A DNA stretch of 64,000 nt, taken from the NCBI RefSeq assembly GCF_000316515.1, contig NC_019675.1, positions 2,195,964-2,259,963 of the forward strand, in the 5' to 3' direction. This document shows, piece by piece, positions 16,826-26,399 of the stretch; within the stretch, counting starts at the first letter, position 1; each line of letters starts with the position of its first letter. This stretch comes from Cyanobium gracile PCC 6307 (GTDB taxonomy: Bacteria; Cyanobacteriota; Cyanobacteriia; PCC-6307; Cyanobiaceae). The translations under genes were made by a program, and so were the position numbers. A model generated the notes under the pieces. The model was given only the letters and a program-made list of their open reading frames with translations. It searched no databases and had not been told where the DNA came from.

Positions 16826-17955
16826 ACGGGCTGGTCGGTGTTCTCCTGCTGCCAGTCCTGGGCAGCTGCCAGCCCGCAGCCGTCTCCGCCCCGGTGCGCA
16901 GCGTGCCGGTGGTGGATGGGCTCGAGCACCCCTGGGCCGTGGCCTGGTTGCCGGGGGGCGACCTGCTGATCACGGAGCGGCCGGGCCGGCTGCGCCTGGT
17001 GCGGGGCGGCGTGCTGCAGGCCGAGCCGATCCGCGGCGTGCCGGAGGTGCTGGCCGCCGGCCAGGGGGGCCTGCTGGATGTGGCCGTCCATCCCGACTTC
17101 GCCACCAACCGCTGGATCTATCTCACCTACGCCGCCGGCAGCAGCGAGACCAACCAGACCCGGCTGGCCCGGGCCCGCTTCGATGGCCGGGCCCTCAGCG
17201 ATCTGCAGGTGCTGTACGCGGTGCCGCAGCGCAAGAGCGGCGCCCAGCACTTCGGCTCCCGCCTGCTCTGGCTCCCCGATGGCACCCTGCTGCTGGCGAT
17301 CGGAGACGGGGGCAATCCTCCGATCGAGCTGGAGGGGCAACTGATCCGCCTCCAGGCCCAGAACCCGGGCAGCGCCCTGGGCAAGGTGCTGCGGCTCAAT
17401 GCGGACGGCACACCGGCCCGGGGCAATCCCTTCGCCGGCCAGGCCGGCGCGCTGCCGGGGCTGTGGAGTCTCGGCCACCGCAACATCCAGGGGCTGGCCC
17501 TCGATCGCCGCACGGGCCGGGTCTGGGCGAGCGAACATGGCGCCCGCGATGGCGATGAGCTCAACCGGATCGAGGCCGGCCTGAACTACGGCTGGCCGCG
17601 GGTGACCCACAGCCGTGAGTACTTCGGCCCGCCCATCGCCCCGGCCACCAGCGCCCCGGGCCTGCGGGATCCGGTCATCGTCTGGACGCCCGCCATCGCC
17701 CCCTCCGGCCTGGCCGTCTACGACGGCGACCGCTACCCGGACTGGCGTGGCGACCTCTTCGCCGGTGGACTGGTGTCGCGGCAGGTGCACCGGCTGCGTC
17801 TGGATCCGCAGGGATCCGTGGCTGGACAGCAGGAGATTGCGATCGGGGCCAGGGTGCGGGACGTGCGCCAGGGCCCGGATGGTTTCCTGTACGTGCTCAC
17901 CGACGGCGCCGGCGATGGCCAGCTGCTCCGCCTGGAACCGATCGGCAAGCCCTGA
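16798..17955 (+). CDS. PQQ-dependent aldose (glucose/sorbosone) dehydrogenase-like lipoprotein
   Basis: A 385-residue six-bladed beta-propeller of the soluble glucose dehydrogenase / Asd family. The N-terminus is a lipoprotein signal (hydrophobic run ending LLPVLGSC, Cys about residue 22). Conserved pieces are VDGLEHPWAVAWLPGGDLLI, GQGGLLDVAVHPDF, the W-L-P-DG segment with LLLAIGDGG, SLGHRNIQGLALD, the cofactor region SEHGARDGDELNRIEAG and NYGWPRVTHS. Members oxidise sugars using PQQ, though many cyanobacterial homologues may bind no PQQ. Expected to be anchored on the periplasmic side of a membrane. The start overlaps the preceding sensor gene by 28 bp. Confidence 0.88.
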   Translation: MARRPPPFLNGLVGVLLLPVLGSCQPAAVSAPVRSVPVVDGLEHPWAVAWLPGGDLLITERPGRLRLVRGGVLQAEPIRGVPEVLAAGQGGLLDVAVHPDFATNRWIYLTYAAGSSETNQTRLARARFDGRALSDLQVLYAVPQRKSGAQHFGSRLLWLPDGTLLLAIGDGGNPPIELEGQLIRLQAQNPGSALGKVLRLNADGTPARGNPFAGQAGALPGLWSLGHRNIQGLALDRRTGRVWASEHGARDGDELNRIEAGLNYGWPRVTHSREYFGPPIAPATSAPGLRDPVIVWTPAIAPSGLAVYDGDRYPDWRGDLFAGGLVSRQVHRLRLDPQGSVAGQQEIAIGARVRDVRQGPDGFLYVLTDGAGDGQLLRLEPIGKP

Positions 17956-17982
17956 TTCCCTTCCCGTGCAACGGCGCTTCTC

Positions 17983-18768
17983 ATGATCCAACCCGTGGAG
18001 ATCGCCGAAGGCCTGGCAAAGGGTGAGTTCTACCTGGAGTATCTGCCGATCCTGTCCCTCCCGGATCTCCGCTGCATCGGCGCCGAAGCCCTGATCCGCT
18101 GGCGGCGAGCCGATGGCTCTCTGGTGATGCCCGGGGAGTTCATCCCGTCCCTGGAGTCCACGCCCGCCTCGGGTGTGCTCACCTGCTGGGTGGTCGAGAC
18201 CGCGGCGGCGGAACTCAGCGACTGGCTGCGGTGCCATCCCGACGTGCATCTCAGTCTCAACATTCCACCGGAGATCGTCGGTCGGGGCGGGGTCTATTAC
18301 ACCGCCATGACATCCGGCCTGGCCGACATGATTCCCCAGCTGATCCTGGAGGTGACCGAGCGGGGACTTCCCGATGCCCTGGGCCTGGAGGGCCTGCTCC
18401 AGGCCCAGCAACTCGGCATCAGGATCGCGCTCGATGATGTCAACCTGCTGGGGGGAGCCAATCTCGCCATCCTCAGCCGTTGCCCGTTCGACATCATCAA
18501 GGTGGATCGCCACCTGCTGGCCATGATCACCCCGGAGAGGCCCAATCCCGAGTGGCTGGAGGGACTCGCCGCCCTGATCCGTTCGTCCCGGCTGATGGTC
18601 ATCGCCGAAGGGGTCGAGACGGCCCAGCAGCTCCAGGCGCTTGTGCAGGCGGGGGTCCAGGCCGCCCAGGGCTTCCACCTGTCCCCTCCCATTGCCGCCG
18701 CCGACCTGATCGCCTTCCATCAGCGAACCCATGGGCCGGAGGACGCTGACGGGGACCTCCAGCCGTGA
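17983..18768 (+). CDS. Stand-alone EAL domain protein, predicted cyclic-di-GMP phosphodiesterase
   Basis: A 261-residue protein that is essentially one EAL domain with no GGDEF or sensory domain. Residues needed for hydrolysis of c-di-GMP are in place: EAL in GAEALIRW, Asn in LSLNIPP, Glu in ILEVTERG, the Asp pair in IALDDVN, Lys in DIIKVDRHLL, Glu in VIAEGVET and Gln in AAQGFHLSPP. Loop 6, normally DDFGxGxSS, is changed to DDVNLLGGANL, which could affect dimer coupling or activity. It follows the sugar dehydrogenase by 27 bp and precedes mscL by 24 bp. Probably active, but the altered loop leaves doubt. Confidence 0.87.
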   Translation: MIQPVEIAEGLAKGEFYLEYLPILSLPDLRCIGAEALIRWRRADGSLVMPGEFIPSLESTPASGVLTCWVVETAAAELSDWLRCHPDVHLSLNIPPEIVGRGGVYYTAMTSGLADMIPQLILEVTERGLPDALGLEGLLQAQQLGIRIALDDVNLLGGANLAILSRCPFDIIKVDRHLLAMITPERPNPEWLEGLAALIRSSRLMVIAEGVETAQQLQALVQAGVQAAQGFHLSPPIAAADLIAFHQRTHGPEDADGDLQP

Positions 18769-18792
18769 AGTAGGAAAGGACGACTTCTGCAG

Positions 18793-19194
18793 ATGGCTCC
18801 CATGGCCCGGCGCGCCGCCACTTCCTTCCTGAGCGACTTCAAGGATTTCATCAACAAGGGCAACGTGGTCGACCTGGCCGTGGCCGTGGTCATCGGCGGT
18901 GCCTTCGGCAAGGTGGTCGACGCCGTCGTCAGCCTGGTGATGACGAGCCTGCTGGAGCCGGCCCTGAAGGCGGCGCAGGTGGATTCGATCAACGCCTGGC
19001 CTGCCGGGTCCGTGATCGTGGCCCTGATCAACTTCCTGGTGATCGCCTTCGTGGTGTTCCTGATCGTGCGGGCGATCGAGGCGATGAAACGCCAGGAGGA
19101 GGCCCGGGCCGCCGATGCCGGGCCCGATCCCCAGGCCGAACTGGCGGCCGCGGCCAACCGCCTGGCCGAAGCCCTCGAGCGGCGAGCGCTCTAG
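18793..19194 (+). CDS. mscL: Large-conductance mechanosensitive channel
   Basis: A 133-residue MscL, a homopentameric inner-membrane valve released by turgor. The N-terminal amphipathic helix and first membrane span [20 protein letters not shown] with the following [14 protein letters not shown] are diagnostic; the second span is [20 protein letters not shown], followed by a charged C-terminal helix. An ATG at 18802 would give a slightly shorter protein. Its stop codon overlaps the stop of the convergent uvrB by 4 bp, leaving no room for a separate terminator. Confidence 0.95.
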   Translation: MAPMARRAATSFLSDFKDFINKGNVVDLAVAVVIGGAFGKVVDAVVSLVMTSLLEPALKAAQVDSINAWPAGSVIVALINFLVIAFVVFLIVRAIEAMKRQEEARAADAGPDPQAELAAAANRLAEALERRAL

Positions 19195-21200
19195 GCCGCG
19201 GGCCGTCCCACCAGCTTGTGGCGCAGGTTCTTGATGCGGTCCCGCAGGTTGGCCGCCTCCTCGAACTCCAGGCTCTTGGCCGCCGCCTTCATCTTGTCCT
19301 CCAGCTGGGTGATCAGCTCGGGCAGGGCATCGAGGGGCACCTCATTGTGCTCGGCCTGCTCGGCCGCCTCCTCCAGCTGGTCGTCGCTGAGCCGGCGGGA
19401 CAGCTCCAGGAAGGAGAGGATCGCATTGCCGGCGCGCTTGCCGGCCGGCGTGGGGGTGATGCCGTGGCGTTCGTTGTAGGCGTGCTGGATCACCCGGCGC
19501 CGCTCCGTCTCGGAGATCGCCTTGGCCATCGAATCGGTGAGGTTGTCGGCGTAGAGGAGGGCCACCCCGTCGATGTGGCGGGCCGCCCGGCCGATGGTCT
19601 GGATGAGGGAGCGCTCCGCCCGCAGGAAGCCCTCCTTGTCGGCATCGAGGATCGCCACCAGGGACACCTCGGGCAGGTCGAGACCCTCCCGCAGCAGGTT
19701 GACGCCCACGAGCACGTCGTAGGCGCCATTGCGCAGGTCCTGAATGATCTCGATCCGCTCAATCGAATGGATCTCCGAGTGCAGATAGCGCACCCGCACC
19801 CCGTTCTCGGCCAGGTAGTCGGTGAGGTCCTCGGCCATCCGCTTGGTGAGGGTGGTGACCAGCACGCGCTCCTGGCGGTCGGCCCGCAGGCGGATCTCGC
19901 CGAGCAGATCGTCCACCTGGCCCTCCGACGGGCGCACCTCCACGATCGGATCGAGAACGCCGGTGGGGCGGATCACCTGCTCTACCACCTGGCCCTTGCT
20001 CTGGGTCAGCTCCCAGGCCCCGGGGGTGGCCGAGACGAAGATGGTCTGGCGGGCCTTCTCCCAGAACTCGTCCCCCTTGAGGGGCCGGTTGTCGGCGGCG
20101 CTGGGCAGCCGGAAGCCGTGCTCGATCAGCACCTGCTTGCGGCTCTGGTCGCCGTTGTACATGGCCTGGAGCTGGGAGCAGGTGACGTGGCTCTCATCCA
20201 CCACCAGCAGCCAGTCGTCGGGGAAGTAATCGATCAGGCATTCGGGCGGGGTGCCAGCCTCCCGACCGGCCAGGTGCCGGGCGTAGTTTTCCACCCCGTT
20301 GCAGTAGCCCACCTGCTCGAGCATCTCCAGGTCGTAGCTGGTGCGCTGCTCGAGACGCTGGGCCTCCAGCAGCCGCCCCTGGCCGTTGAGCACCTCCAGC
20401 CGTTCGCGCAGTTCGGTCCTGATCGCCTGGATCGCCCCCTGCAGCCGCTCCTTCGGGGTCACGAAGTGCTTGGCCGGGTAGATGTTGATGGTCTCCAGGC
20501 TCTGGAGGATCTCGCCGGTGGTGGGATCCACGTAGCGGATCGCCTCCACCTCATCGCCGAACAGCTCGATCCGCACCAGCCGGTCCTCGTAGGCCGGACC
20601 GATCTCCAGCACATCGCCCCGCACCCGGAAGCGGCCGCGGCTGATCTCGATGTCGTTGCGGGAGTACTGGTTGTTGACCAGACCCCGCAGGGAGCCGCGC
20701 AGATCGAGCTTGTCGCCCACCGCGAATTTGACGGCGGCCTTGAGGTACTCCGAGGGGATGCCCAGGCCGTAGATGCAGCTGATCGAGGCCACGACAATCA
20801 CATCGCGCCGCTCGAACAGCGACCGGGTGGCCGAGTGCCGCAACATGTCGATCTCCTCGTTGATCGAGGCGGTCTTGGCGATGTAGGTGTCCGAGACGGG
20901 AACGTAGGCCTCGGGCTGGTAGTAGTCGTAGTAGGAGATGAAGTATTCGACGGCATTGTTGGGGAAGAACTCCCGCAGCTCGTTGCAGAGCTGGGCCGCC
21001 AGGGTCTTGTTGTGGGCCAGCACCAGGGTGGGGCGCCCCGTGCGGGCGATCACGTTGGCGATGGAGAAGGTCTTGCCGGTGCCGGTGGCACCGAGGAGGG
21101 TCTGGAAGCGTTCGCCCCCGTCGACGCCCTTCACCATCGCTTCGATGGCGGCGGGTTGGTCGCCCTTCGGTTCGTAGGGGGCGTGAAGCTGGAATGGCAT
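19191..21200 (-). CDS. uvrB: Excinuclease ABC subunit B
   Basis: A 669-residue UvrB of normal length. Walker A GATGTGKT lies at about 37-44; the beta-hairpin region that clamps damaged DNA is [17 protein letters not shown]; helicase motifs include [29 protein letters not shown] and QTIGRAARH. The C-terminal UVR motif [20 protein letters not shown] binds UvrA or UvrC. It verifies lesions delivered by UvrA in nucleotide excision repair. Transcribed alone on the minus strand; its 3' end overlaps mscL by 4 bp. Confidence 0.97.
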   Translation of the reverse strand: MPFQLHAPYEPKGDQPAAIEAMVKGVDGGERFQTLLGATGTGKTFSIANVIARTGRPTLVLAHNKTLAAQLCNELREFFPNNAVEYFISYYDYYQPEAYVPVSDTYIAKTASINEEIDMLRHSATRSLFERRDVIVVASISCIYGLGIPSEYLKAAVKFAVGDKLDLRGSLRGLVNNQYSRNDIEISRGRFRVRGDVLEIGPAYEDRLVRIELFGDEVEAIRYVDPTTGEILQSLETINIYPAKHFVTPKERLQGAIQAIRTELRERLEVLNGQGRLLEAQRLEQRTSYDLEMLEQVGYCNGVENYARHLAGREAGTPPECLIDYFPDDWLLVVDESHVTCSQLQAMYNGDQSRKQVLIEHGFRLPSAADNRPLKGDEFWEKARQTIFVSATPGAWELTQSKGQVVEQVIRPTGVLDPIVEVRPSEGQVDDLLGEIRLRADRQERVLVTTLTKRMAEDLTDYLAENGVRVRYLHSEIHSIERIEIIQDLRNGAYDVLVGVNLLREGLDLPEVSLVAILDADKEGFLRAERSLIQTIGRAARHIDGVALLYADNLTDSMAKAISETERRRVIQHAYNERHGITPTPAGKRAGNAILSFLELSRRLSDDQLEEAAEQAEHNEVPLDALPELITQLEDKMKAAAKSLEFEEAANLRDRIKNLRHKLVGRPAA

Positions 21201-21251
21201 CGGACCATTCTGGCGGTCACGACGGGGGAACGCCCCGGCGGGGAAAACCGA

Positions 21252-21674
21252 TCAGCCCACCCCGGAAGCCGCCGCCATCGCCCGGGTCAGGGGCACATCC
21301 AGACCCATCCAACCCAGCACCACACTGCTCAGCACGCTGTAGGCCAGGGCCCCGAGGATGGCGCTGATCAGGCCGTTTTGGAGCCGGAACCCGTTGATCA
21401 GCCAGGCGGCCAGGCTGAACAGGATGATCGTGATCAGCCAGTTGAACAGGAACGACACCGGGCTGATCAGGCCCCCCAGGGAGGAGACGAACCAGACCGG
21501 CCCCAGCAGGAGCTTCAGGGGCAGCACCAGCAGGGTGCCCAGCAGGGCGATGACGATGGCCGAGAGCAGGGCGGAGGAGAAGCTCGCCAGCTCCACCCCC
21601 ACGGGCAGTCGCGCCACCAGCAGCAGAATGAGGGCCCGGATCGGCCATTGCAGGAGCCAGGTGAGCGAGCCCAT
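21252..21674 (-). CDS. Phage-holin-like four-helix membrane protein (holin superfamily IV)
   Basis: A 140-residue, almost wholly hydrophobic protein with four predicted membrane spans: WPIRALILLLVARLPVGV, LSAIVIALLGTLLVLPLKLL, NWLITIILFSLAAWLINGF and LGALAYSVLSSVVLGW. This pattern matches the small membrane protein family widely named phage holin family protein in cyanobacteria and actinobacteria. There is no phage context here; the gene lies between uvrB and ycf23, so it is a chromosomal gene of unknown function, not evidence of a prophage. Confidence 0.75.
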   Translation of the reverse strand: MGSLTWLLQWPIRALILLLVARLPVGVELASFSSALLSAIVIALLGTLLVLPLKLLLGPVWFVSSLGGLISPVSFLFNWLITIILFSLAAWLINGFRLQNGLISAILGALAYSVLSSVVLGWMGLDVPLTRAMAAASGVG

Positions 21675-21701
21675 GGGGAGCGATACCAGAAGACTTTCAG
21701 C

Positions 21702-22472
21702 TTACTGAGGCTGTTCGTTTTGAACCATCGACGCCAGGGGCAGGGCTTCCCGCAGGGCACGCACCACCGCCACCATGGCGAGCTCATCGTCGAGGCGGTT
21801 GACGGCGGAGCCGACCCCGACGCCGGCAGCGCCGGCGGCCAGGGCCATCGACACCGTGACGGCCGAGAGTCCGGAGGCACACAGCACCGGCACAGCCACC
21901 GCCCGGCTGATGGCATGGGCCGCCGCCAGGGTCGGAGCGGCCTTCTCGATCAGGCCCAGGGCACCGGGGCTGAGGGGGCGGGCGCTGGTGCCGCCCTCGG
22001 TCTGGATCAGATCGGCGCCGGCGGCCACCAGCTCCACCGCCAGACGCTCCTGCCCATCGAGGGGAAGGGTGTGGGGCACGGTGACAGAGAGCACCGTCTC
22101 CGGCAGCAGCGCCCGGGTGCGACGGGTGAGCGCGAGCACTTCGGCGGCACCGAAGATCCGCCCCTGGGGATAGAAGCTGTCGTAGTTGCCGATCTCCACC
22201 ATGGCGGCACCGGCTTCCACGGCCGGCGGGAACAGGAGCGGATCCACCGCCGAGACGCAGACCGGCAGACCCGGTGCCAGCGCCACGGCCAGGCGCACCA
22301 GGGTGGGGTCACAGGCCAGATCCACCAGGTCGGCGCCACCGGCGGCGGCGGCCCGGACCACCCGCTGCACCCGGGCCGCGTCGAAGTTGTCGAGGCCGGC
22401 GATGACTTTCAGCGCCCGCCCCTGACGTATCGCCTGCTGCAGGGCGGTGGGCAGGCTGGAGAGGCGGGTCAT
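21702..22472 (-). CDS. ycf23: Ycf23/DUF561 family TIM-barrel-like protein
   Basis: A 256-residue protein of the Ycf23 family, conserved in cyanobacteria and some plastids. Diagnostic segments are QGRALKVIAGLDNFDAARVQRVV, GADLVDLACDPTLVRLA, MVEIGNYDSFYPQGR, and the phosphate-loop-like C-terminal part CASGLSAVTVSMALAAGAAGVGVGSAVN. The repeated Gly-rich loops at strand ends suggest a phosphate-binding TIM barrel. No reaction is established for this family. The ATG at 22472 is used; the frame remains open upstream but would overlap tilS. It is divergent from tilS with only 23 bp between starts. Confidence 0.85.
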   Translation of the reverse strand: MTRLSSLPTALQQAIRQGRALKVIAGLDNFDAARVQRVVRAAAAGGADLVDLACDPTLVRLAVALAPGLPVCVSAVDPLLFPPAVEAGAAMVEIGNYDSFYPQGRIFGAAEVLALTRRTRALLPETVLSVTVPHTLPLDGQERLAVELVAAGADLIQTEGGTSARPLSPGALGLIEKAAPTLAAAHAISRAVAVPVLCASGLSAVTVSMALAAGAAGVGVGSAVNRLDDELAMVAVVRALREALPLASMVQNEQPQ

Positions 22473-22495
22473 CGGCGGATGGAAAGACGCAGACG

Positions 22496-23527
22496 GTGAT
22501 TCTCCCACCCGACCCATGCCAGACGCCGCGGCCCTGGGGACGCGACCAGACGCGCCTGCACCGGCACCTGCTGCGGCGGCCCTCCCTGCTGCCGCCGGGG
22601 GGGGCGCTGCTGGTGGCCGTGTCCGGCGGCCAGGACTCCATGGCCCTGACCACCCTCCTGCTGGACCTCCAGCCGCTCCACGGCTGGCAGCTGCAGCTGT
22701 GGCACGGCGATCACGGCTGGCGCCGGGAATCGGCGCGCCAGGCGGCGGACCTGGCCCGGTGGGCCCGCAGCCAGGGACTGGATCTGGGGCTCGACCGGGC
22801 CGATCCGGCGCCCGGCAGCGAAGCCGCGGCCCGGGAGTGGCGCTACGGCTGCCTGGCCGCGGCGGCCCTCCAGGGGCGCTGCACCCATGTGGTGACGGGC
22901 CACACCGCCAGTGACCGGGCCGAGACCGTGCTGCTCAACCTGGCCCGCGGCAGCCACCTGCGGGGCCTGGCCAGCCTCGGGGCCAGCCGGCCCCTGGCCC
23001 CGGCCGCCGGCCCCCTGCGGCTGGCCCGCCCGCTGCTGATCTTCGACCGCAGCGACACCAGCCGCCTCTGCCGGGAGCGGGGCCTGCCCGTCTGGACGGA
23101 CAGCAGCAACGCGGATCTGCGTTTCGCCCGCAACCGGCTGCGGGCCGACGTGATGCCGGTGCTGGAGGCCCTCCATCCCGGGGCCAGCCGGCGGATCAGC
23201 GCCCAGGCGGAACGCCTGGAGGCGCAGTTCGAGGCCGAGACGGAACTGCTGGACCTGGCTCTGGAGCGACTCCAGCAGGGAGAGCTCCCCGCACGGCTGC
23301 AGCGTCGGCGGCTGTCCTGCCTGGCCCCGGCCAGCCAGCGACGTCTGCTGCACCACTGGCTGCGGCGGTACCTCGGGCGAGAGCCGGGATCGAGGAGCCT
23401 CGAAACCCTGGTGGATCGGCTGATCCGCGGGGGGGACACGGGCCGGCTGGATCTGACCGGAGGATGGCAACTGCACTGGGATCCCAGCACACTGTGGGTC
23501 CGCCCACCCGACCCGCTCCATGGCTGA
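22496..23527 (+). CDS. tilS: tRNA(Ile)-lysidine synthetase
   Basis: A 343-residue PP-loop ATPase that converts C34 of the AUA-reading tRNA-Ile to lysidine. The ATP-pyrophosphatase loop is VAVSGGQDSMAL (about residues 40-51), with Gln at the variable position. Other family pieces are LWHGDHGWRRES, the AREWRYGCL segment, HTASDRAETVLLNLARGS and TDSSNADLRFARNRLR. The start is a GTG at 22496; no ATG is available in frame. The length matches the shorter cyanobacterial TilS, lacking the long C-terminal domains of E. coli. It overlaps the next gene by 8 bp. Confidence 0.93.
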   Translation: MILPPDPCQTPRPWGRDQTRLHRHLLRRPSLLPPGGALLVAVSGGQDSMALTTLLLDLQPLHGWQLQLWHGDHGWRRESARQAADLARWARSQGLDLGLDRADPAPGSEAAAREWRYGCLAAAALQGRCTHVVTGHTASDRAETVLLNLARGSHLRGLASLGASRPLAPAAGPLRLARPLLIFDRSDTSRLCRERGLPVWTDSSNADLRFARNRLRADVMPVLEALHPGASRRISAQAERLEAQFEAETELLDLALERLQQGELPARLQRRRLSCLAPASQRRLLHHWLRRYLGREPGSRSLETLVDRLIRGGDTGRLDLTGGWQLHWDPSTLWVRPPDPLHG

Positions 23528-24293
23528 GACCAGCGCCAATGACGCCGCCCAGCGCTATGCGGTGATCGAGCAGGCCTACTCCAGGGAGAAGTGGGCCACG
23601 GTGCTGGCCGACGGGGCCGAACTGCTGCAACAGCTGCAACCCTCGGACAATCCCCAGCTCACCGGGCTGAAGCTGCGGCTCCAGCTGCTGCTGGGTCACA
23701 CCCAGCTCTACGGCTACGGGGACAAGTCCGCCGCCGCCGGGTACTACGGGACGGTGGCGGAGCAGAACGCCGAGGCCGCCCTCACCAGGATCGCCGAGCA
23801 GGGACTCAAGCAGTGTGCGATCGATGAGGACGCCGCCACCTCGACCCCGGGGTCGGCCGTGGCGGACACCGTCGCCCCCGGTCCGGAGTTCCTGGTCGCG
23901 GGGGCCGCAGGCTTGGCCGTCACCGCGCAGGCGGTCACCGGCCCGGCGGCCCCCTGGCTGACCACGGCGCCGGCCGCAACCACCGCACCCGCAACCACCG
24001 CACCCGCAGCCGCCGCCCCAGCCGCCGCCGCCGACCTGGAGCCGGCAACGGCGGGGGAAGAGGCTCCGGCAGGGCCGCCGGCCGCCACTCCGGCCGCTCC
24101 ATGGGCCGAGCCCTCGCTGATTCCGGAGGTGGTGGAGGAGCCCGAGCTGATCGAGCTGCACCAGGCGGATCCGGCCCTGGCCGACGACGTGGAGCTGAGT
24201 TGGCAGGAGTCCACCCCCGCCACGGCTGCGCCGGTGGGCAAGGAGGAAGATGAGGAGCTGCTCAGCGGCCTGATGCTGGTCAGGGTCCGCTGA
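23520..24293 (+). CDS. Hypothetical protein with Ala/Pro/Thr-rich C-terminal half
   Basis: A 257-residue protein I do not recognise. The N-terminal 100 residues are predicted helical and contain TPR-like pairs (YAVIEQAYSREKWATVLADG, then LKLRLQLLLGHTQLYGYG). From about 105 to 200 it is a low-complexity run rich in Ala, Pro and Thr; the C-terminus is acidic and ends LLSGLMLVRVR. It overlaps tilS by 8 bp, so it is likely cotranslated. The acidic tail with EEDEELLSG resembles conserved picocyanobacterial proteins of unknown role. No signal peptide or membrane span is evident. Confidence 0.6.
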   Translation: MAETSANDAAQRYAVIEQAYSREKWATVLADGAELLQQLQPSDNPQLTGLKLRLQLLLGHTQLYGYGDKSAAAGYYGTVAEQNAEAALTRIAEQGLKQCAIDEDAATSTPGSAVADTVAPGPEFLVAGAAGLAVTAQAVTGPAAPWLTTAPAATTAPATTAPAAAAPAAAADLEPATAGEEAPAGPPAATPAAPWAEPSLIPEVVEEPELIELHQADPALADDVELSWQESTPATAAPVGKEEDEELLSGLMLVRVR

Positions 24294-24309
24294 GTCCGCC
24301 CCCTGGCGA

Positions 24310-26322
24310 TCAGCCGGCCGCGGCAGCCGAGCGGCGGCGACGCACGCGACCGGTGGGTTCCGGCTCCTCGACGGGGGCCTTGCTGGCGGCGGCCACCGGG
24401 GCCGGAACGGCGGCGCTGGCCGGAGCCGCCGCCGGGGCGGCCGAAGCCGCAGCGGTCACCAGCTGGCGCTGGGGCACGGCGGCGGGCTGGCGCCCACCTC
24501 CATCCCTGCGGCCGCCGCGAGGCGCCGGACGGGTGTCAGGTTCGGCATCGGCCCGGCCCTTGTAGGCCGGGGTGCCGGCCGGCGCGGGCTGCACCAGGCA
24601 GATGATCAGCGGGTCCACCTGCAGCTCGCGGCGCAGGCGGCGCTGCAGGCCCACCTCCACCTCCCGCTGCACACCCACCCAATCGACATCCGGGGCCTTG
24701 CCGCCGGTGTTGCGGGCCAGTTGGTTCCAGCGGTTCTCCAGCACCCAGGTGATCTCCCGCTCGGCCCAGACCGAGAGCTTGCGGGCATCGGCGGCGGTGA
24801 CCACACCGCGCAGGTTCACCCGTGGCGGCGCCGCCATCACACCGTCGGTGGTGATCACCGCCAGCAGGGTGATGACGCCGTCCTCCGCGAGCTGCTGGCG
24901 CTCCTTGAGCACCCGGGCATCGACGATGCCGTTACGGGAGGCGTCAAGCAGCTCAATGCCCGCCTTCACCGGCTCACCCTTGTGGATGGTGTCGGGGGTG
25001 AGCTCGACCACATCGCCGTTGTCGATGATCAGAATGTGATCGGCCGGGATGCCCATCGACTGGGCCGTCTTGGAATGGCAGACGAGCATGCGGTGCTCGC
25101 CGTGCACGGGCACGAAGAATTTCGGCTTGGCCAGCGCCAGCATGAGCTTGTGGTCCTCCTGGCAGCCGTGGCCGGAGACGTGGATGCCCTCGCCCTTGCC
25201 ATAGACCACCTTGGCGCCCATCATCATCAGTCGGTCGATGGTGTTCACCACCGAGATGGTGTTTCCGGGGATCGGGCTGGCGGAGAAGATGATCGTGTCG
25301 GTGGACTTCACCTGCACCTGAGGATGTTCGCCACGGGAGATACGGCTCAGGGCCGCCAGCGGTTCGCCCTGGCTGCCGGTCATCAGCAGCAGGGTTTCCC
25401 GGTCGGGCAGGTCACGGATCTGCTTGATGGGAACGAACAGATCGTCGGGGGCCCGCATGTAGCCGAGCTCCCGGGCCTTGGCGATCACGTTGAGCATGGA
25501 GCGGCCCAGCAGCCCCACCTTGCGGCCGTTCTTCATCGCCAGTTCCAGGATCATCGACACACGATGAATCGAGCTGGCGAAGGTGGTGATGATCACCCGG
25601 CCTTCGGCCTGGCTGATGTGGCGATCCAGGTTCGGGAACACGGCCCGCTCCGGCGGGGTGAACCCGGGGATCTCGGCGTTGGTGGAATCGCTGAACAGAC
25701 ACAGAACGCCCTGCTCGCCGTAATGGGCCAGGCGCTGCAGGTCAAAGGCCTCACCATCGACGGGGGTGTGGTCGAACTTGAAGTCACCGGTGAAGATGAC
25801 CACGCCGACGGGGGTGGTGATGGCCAGCGTGAAGCTGTCGGCCATCGAGTGGGTGTTGCGGATGAACTCCACCTTGAAGTGCTGACCCACATGCACCACA
25901 TCCCGAGGACCGACCGTCTGGATGGTGGTGCGGTCGGTGACGCCCGCCTCCTCCATCTTCCCCTGCAGCATCGACATCGCCAGCCGCGGGCCGTAGATGA
26001 TGGGGATGTTGAAGTTCTTGAGGTGGTGCGGGATGCCACCGATGTGATCTTCGTGGCCATGGGTGACCACCATGCCGCGGATGCGCTTCTGGTTCTCGCG
26101 CAGATAGCTGGTGTCGGGCATGACCACGTTGACGCCGTGCATGCCATCGCTGGGGAATGCGAGACCGGCATCGACGAGCATCAGCTCATCGCCGTATTCG
26201 AAGACGCAGGTGTTCTTGCCGATCTCGTGCAGGCCGCCCAGCGGAATGACACGCAGGCCCTGGTGCTTGGCTTTGGCGCCGTTGCCGGAGCGGACGATGG
26301 GATTGGCGTTCTGACTGGACAT
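24310..26322 (-). CDS. rnj: Ribonuclease J
   Basis: A 670-residue beta-CASP metallo-beta-lactamase ribonuclease with 5'-3' exo- and endonuclease activity, central to mRNA turnover in cyanobacteria together with RNase E. Features are IPLGGLHEIGKN at the start, the metal site THGHEDHIGGIPH, FTGDFKFDHTPV, the beta-CASP segment LLMTGSQGEPLAAL, and VHVSGHGCQEDHKLML and VPVHGEHR. The catalytic part ends near residue 555. The C-terminal 100 residues are a basic then Ala/Pro-rich tail, probably disordered, ending in a RVRRRRSAAA stretch. It is the third gene after asd and dapA, 77 bp downstream of dapA. Confidence 0.95.
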   Translation of the reverse strand: MSSQNANPIVRSGNGAKAKHQGLRVIPLGGLHEIGKNTCVFEYGDELMLVDAGLAFPSDGMHGVNVVMPDTSYLRENQKRIRGMVVTHGHEDHIGGIPHHLKNFNIPIIYGPRLAMSMLQGKMEEAGVTDRTTIQTVGPRDVVHVGQHFKVEFIRNTHSMADSFTLAITTPVGVVIFTGDFKFDHTPVDGEAFDLQRLAHYGEQGVLCLFSDSTNAEIPGFTPPERAVFPNLDRHISQAEGRVIITTFASSIHRVSMILELAMKNGRKVGLLGRSMLNVIAKARELGYMRAPDDLFVPIKQIRDLPDRETLLLMTGSQGEPLAALSRISRGEHPQVQVKSTDTIIFSASPIPGNTISVVNTIDRLMMMGAKVVYGKGEGIHVSGHGCQEDHKLMLALAKPKFFVPVHGEHRMLVCHSKTAQSMGIPADHILIIDNGDVVELTPDTIHKGEPVKAGIELLDASRNGIVDARVLKERQQLAEDGVITLLAVITTDGVMAAPPRVNLRGVVTAADARKLSVWAEREITWVLENRWNQLARNTGGKAPDVDWVGVQREVEVGLQRRLRRELQVDPLIICLVQPAPAGTPAYKGRADAEPDTRPAPRGGRRDGGGRQPAAVPQRQLVTAAASAAPAAAPASAAVPAPVAAASKAPVEEPEPTGRVRRRRSAAAAG

Positions 26323-26399
26323 GTAGGGAAGGACTCAGGGGGGTGATGAAAGGAAACGTGGAGCGGAAATGGAGGTGACTCTGGACATCAGCCTTGGCG

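Noticed and set aside
21252-21674. Phage-holin-like gene as a sign of a prophage
   Set aside because: No integrase, terminase, portal or lysis gene nearby. The family is common on cyanobacterial chromosomes.
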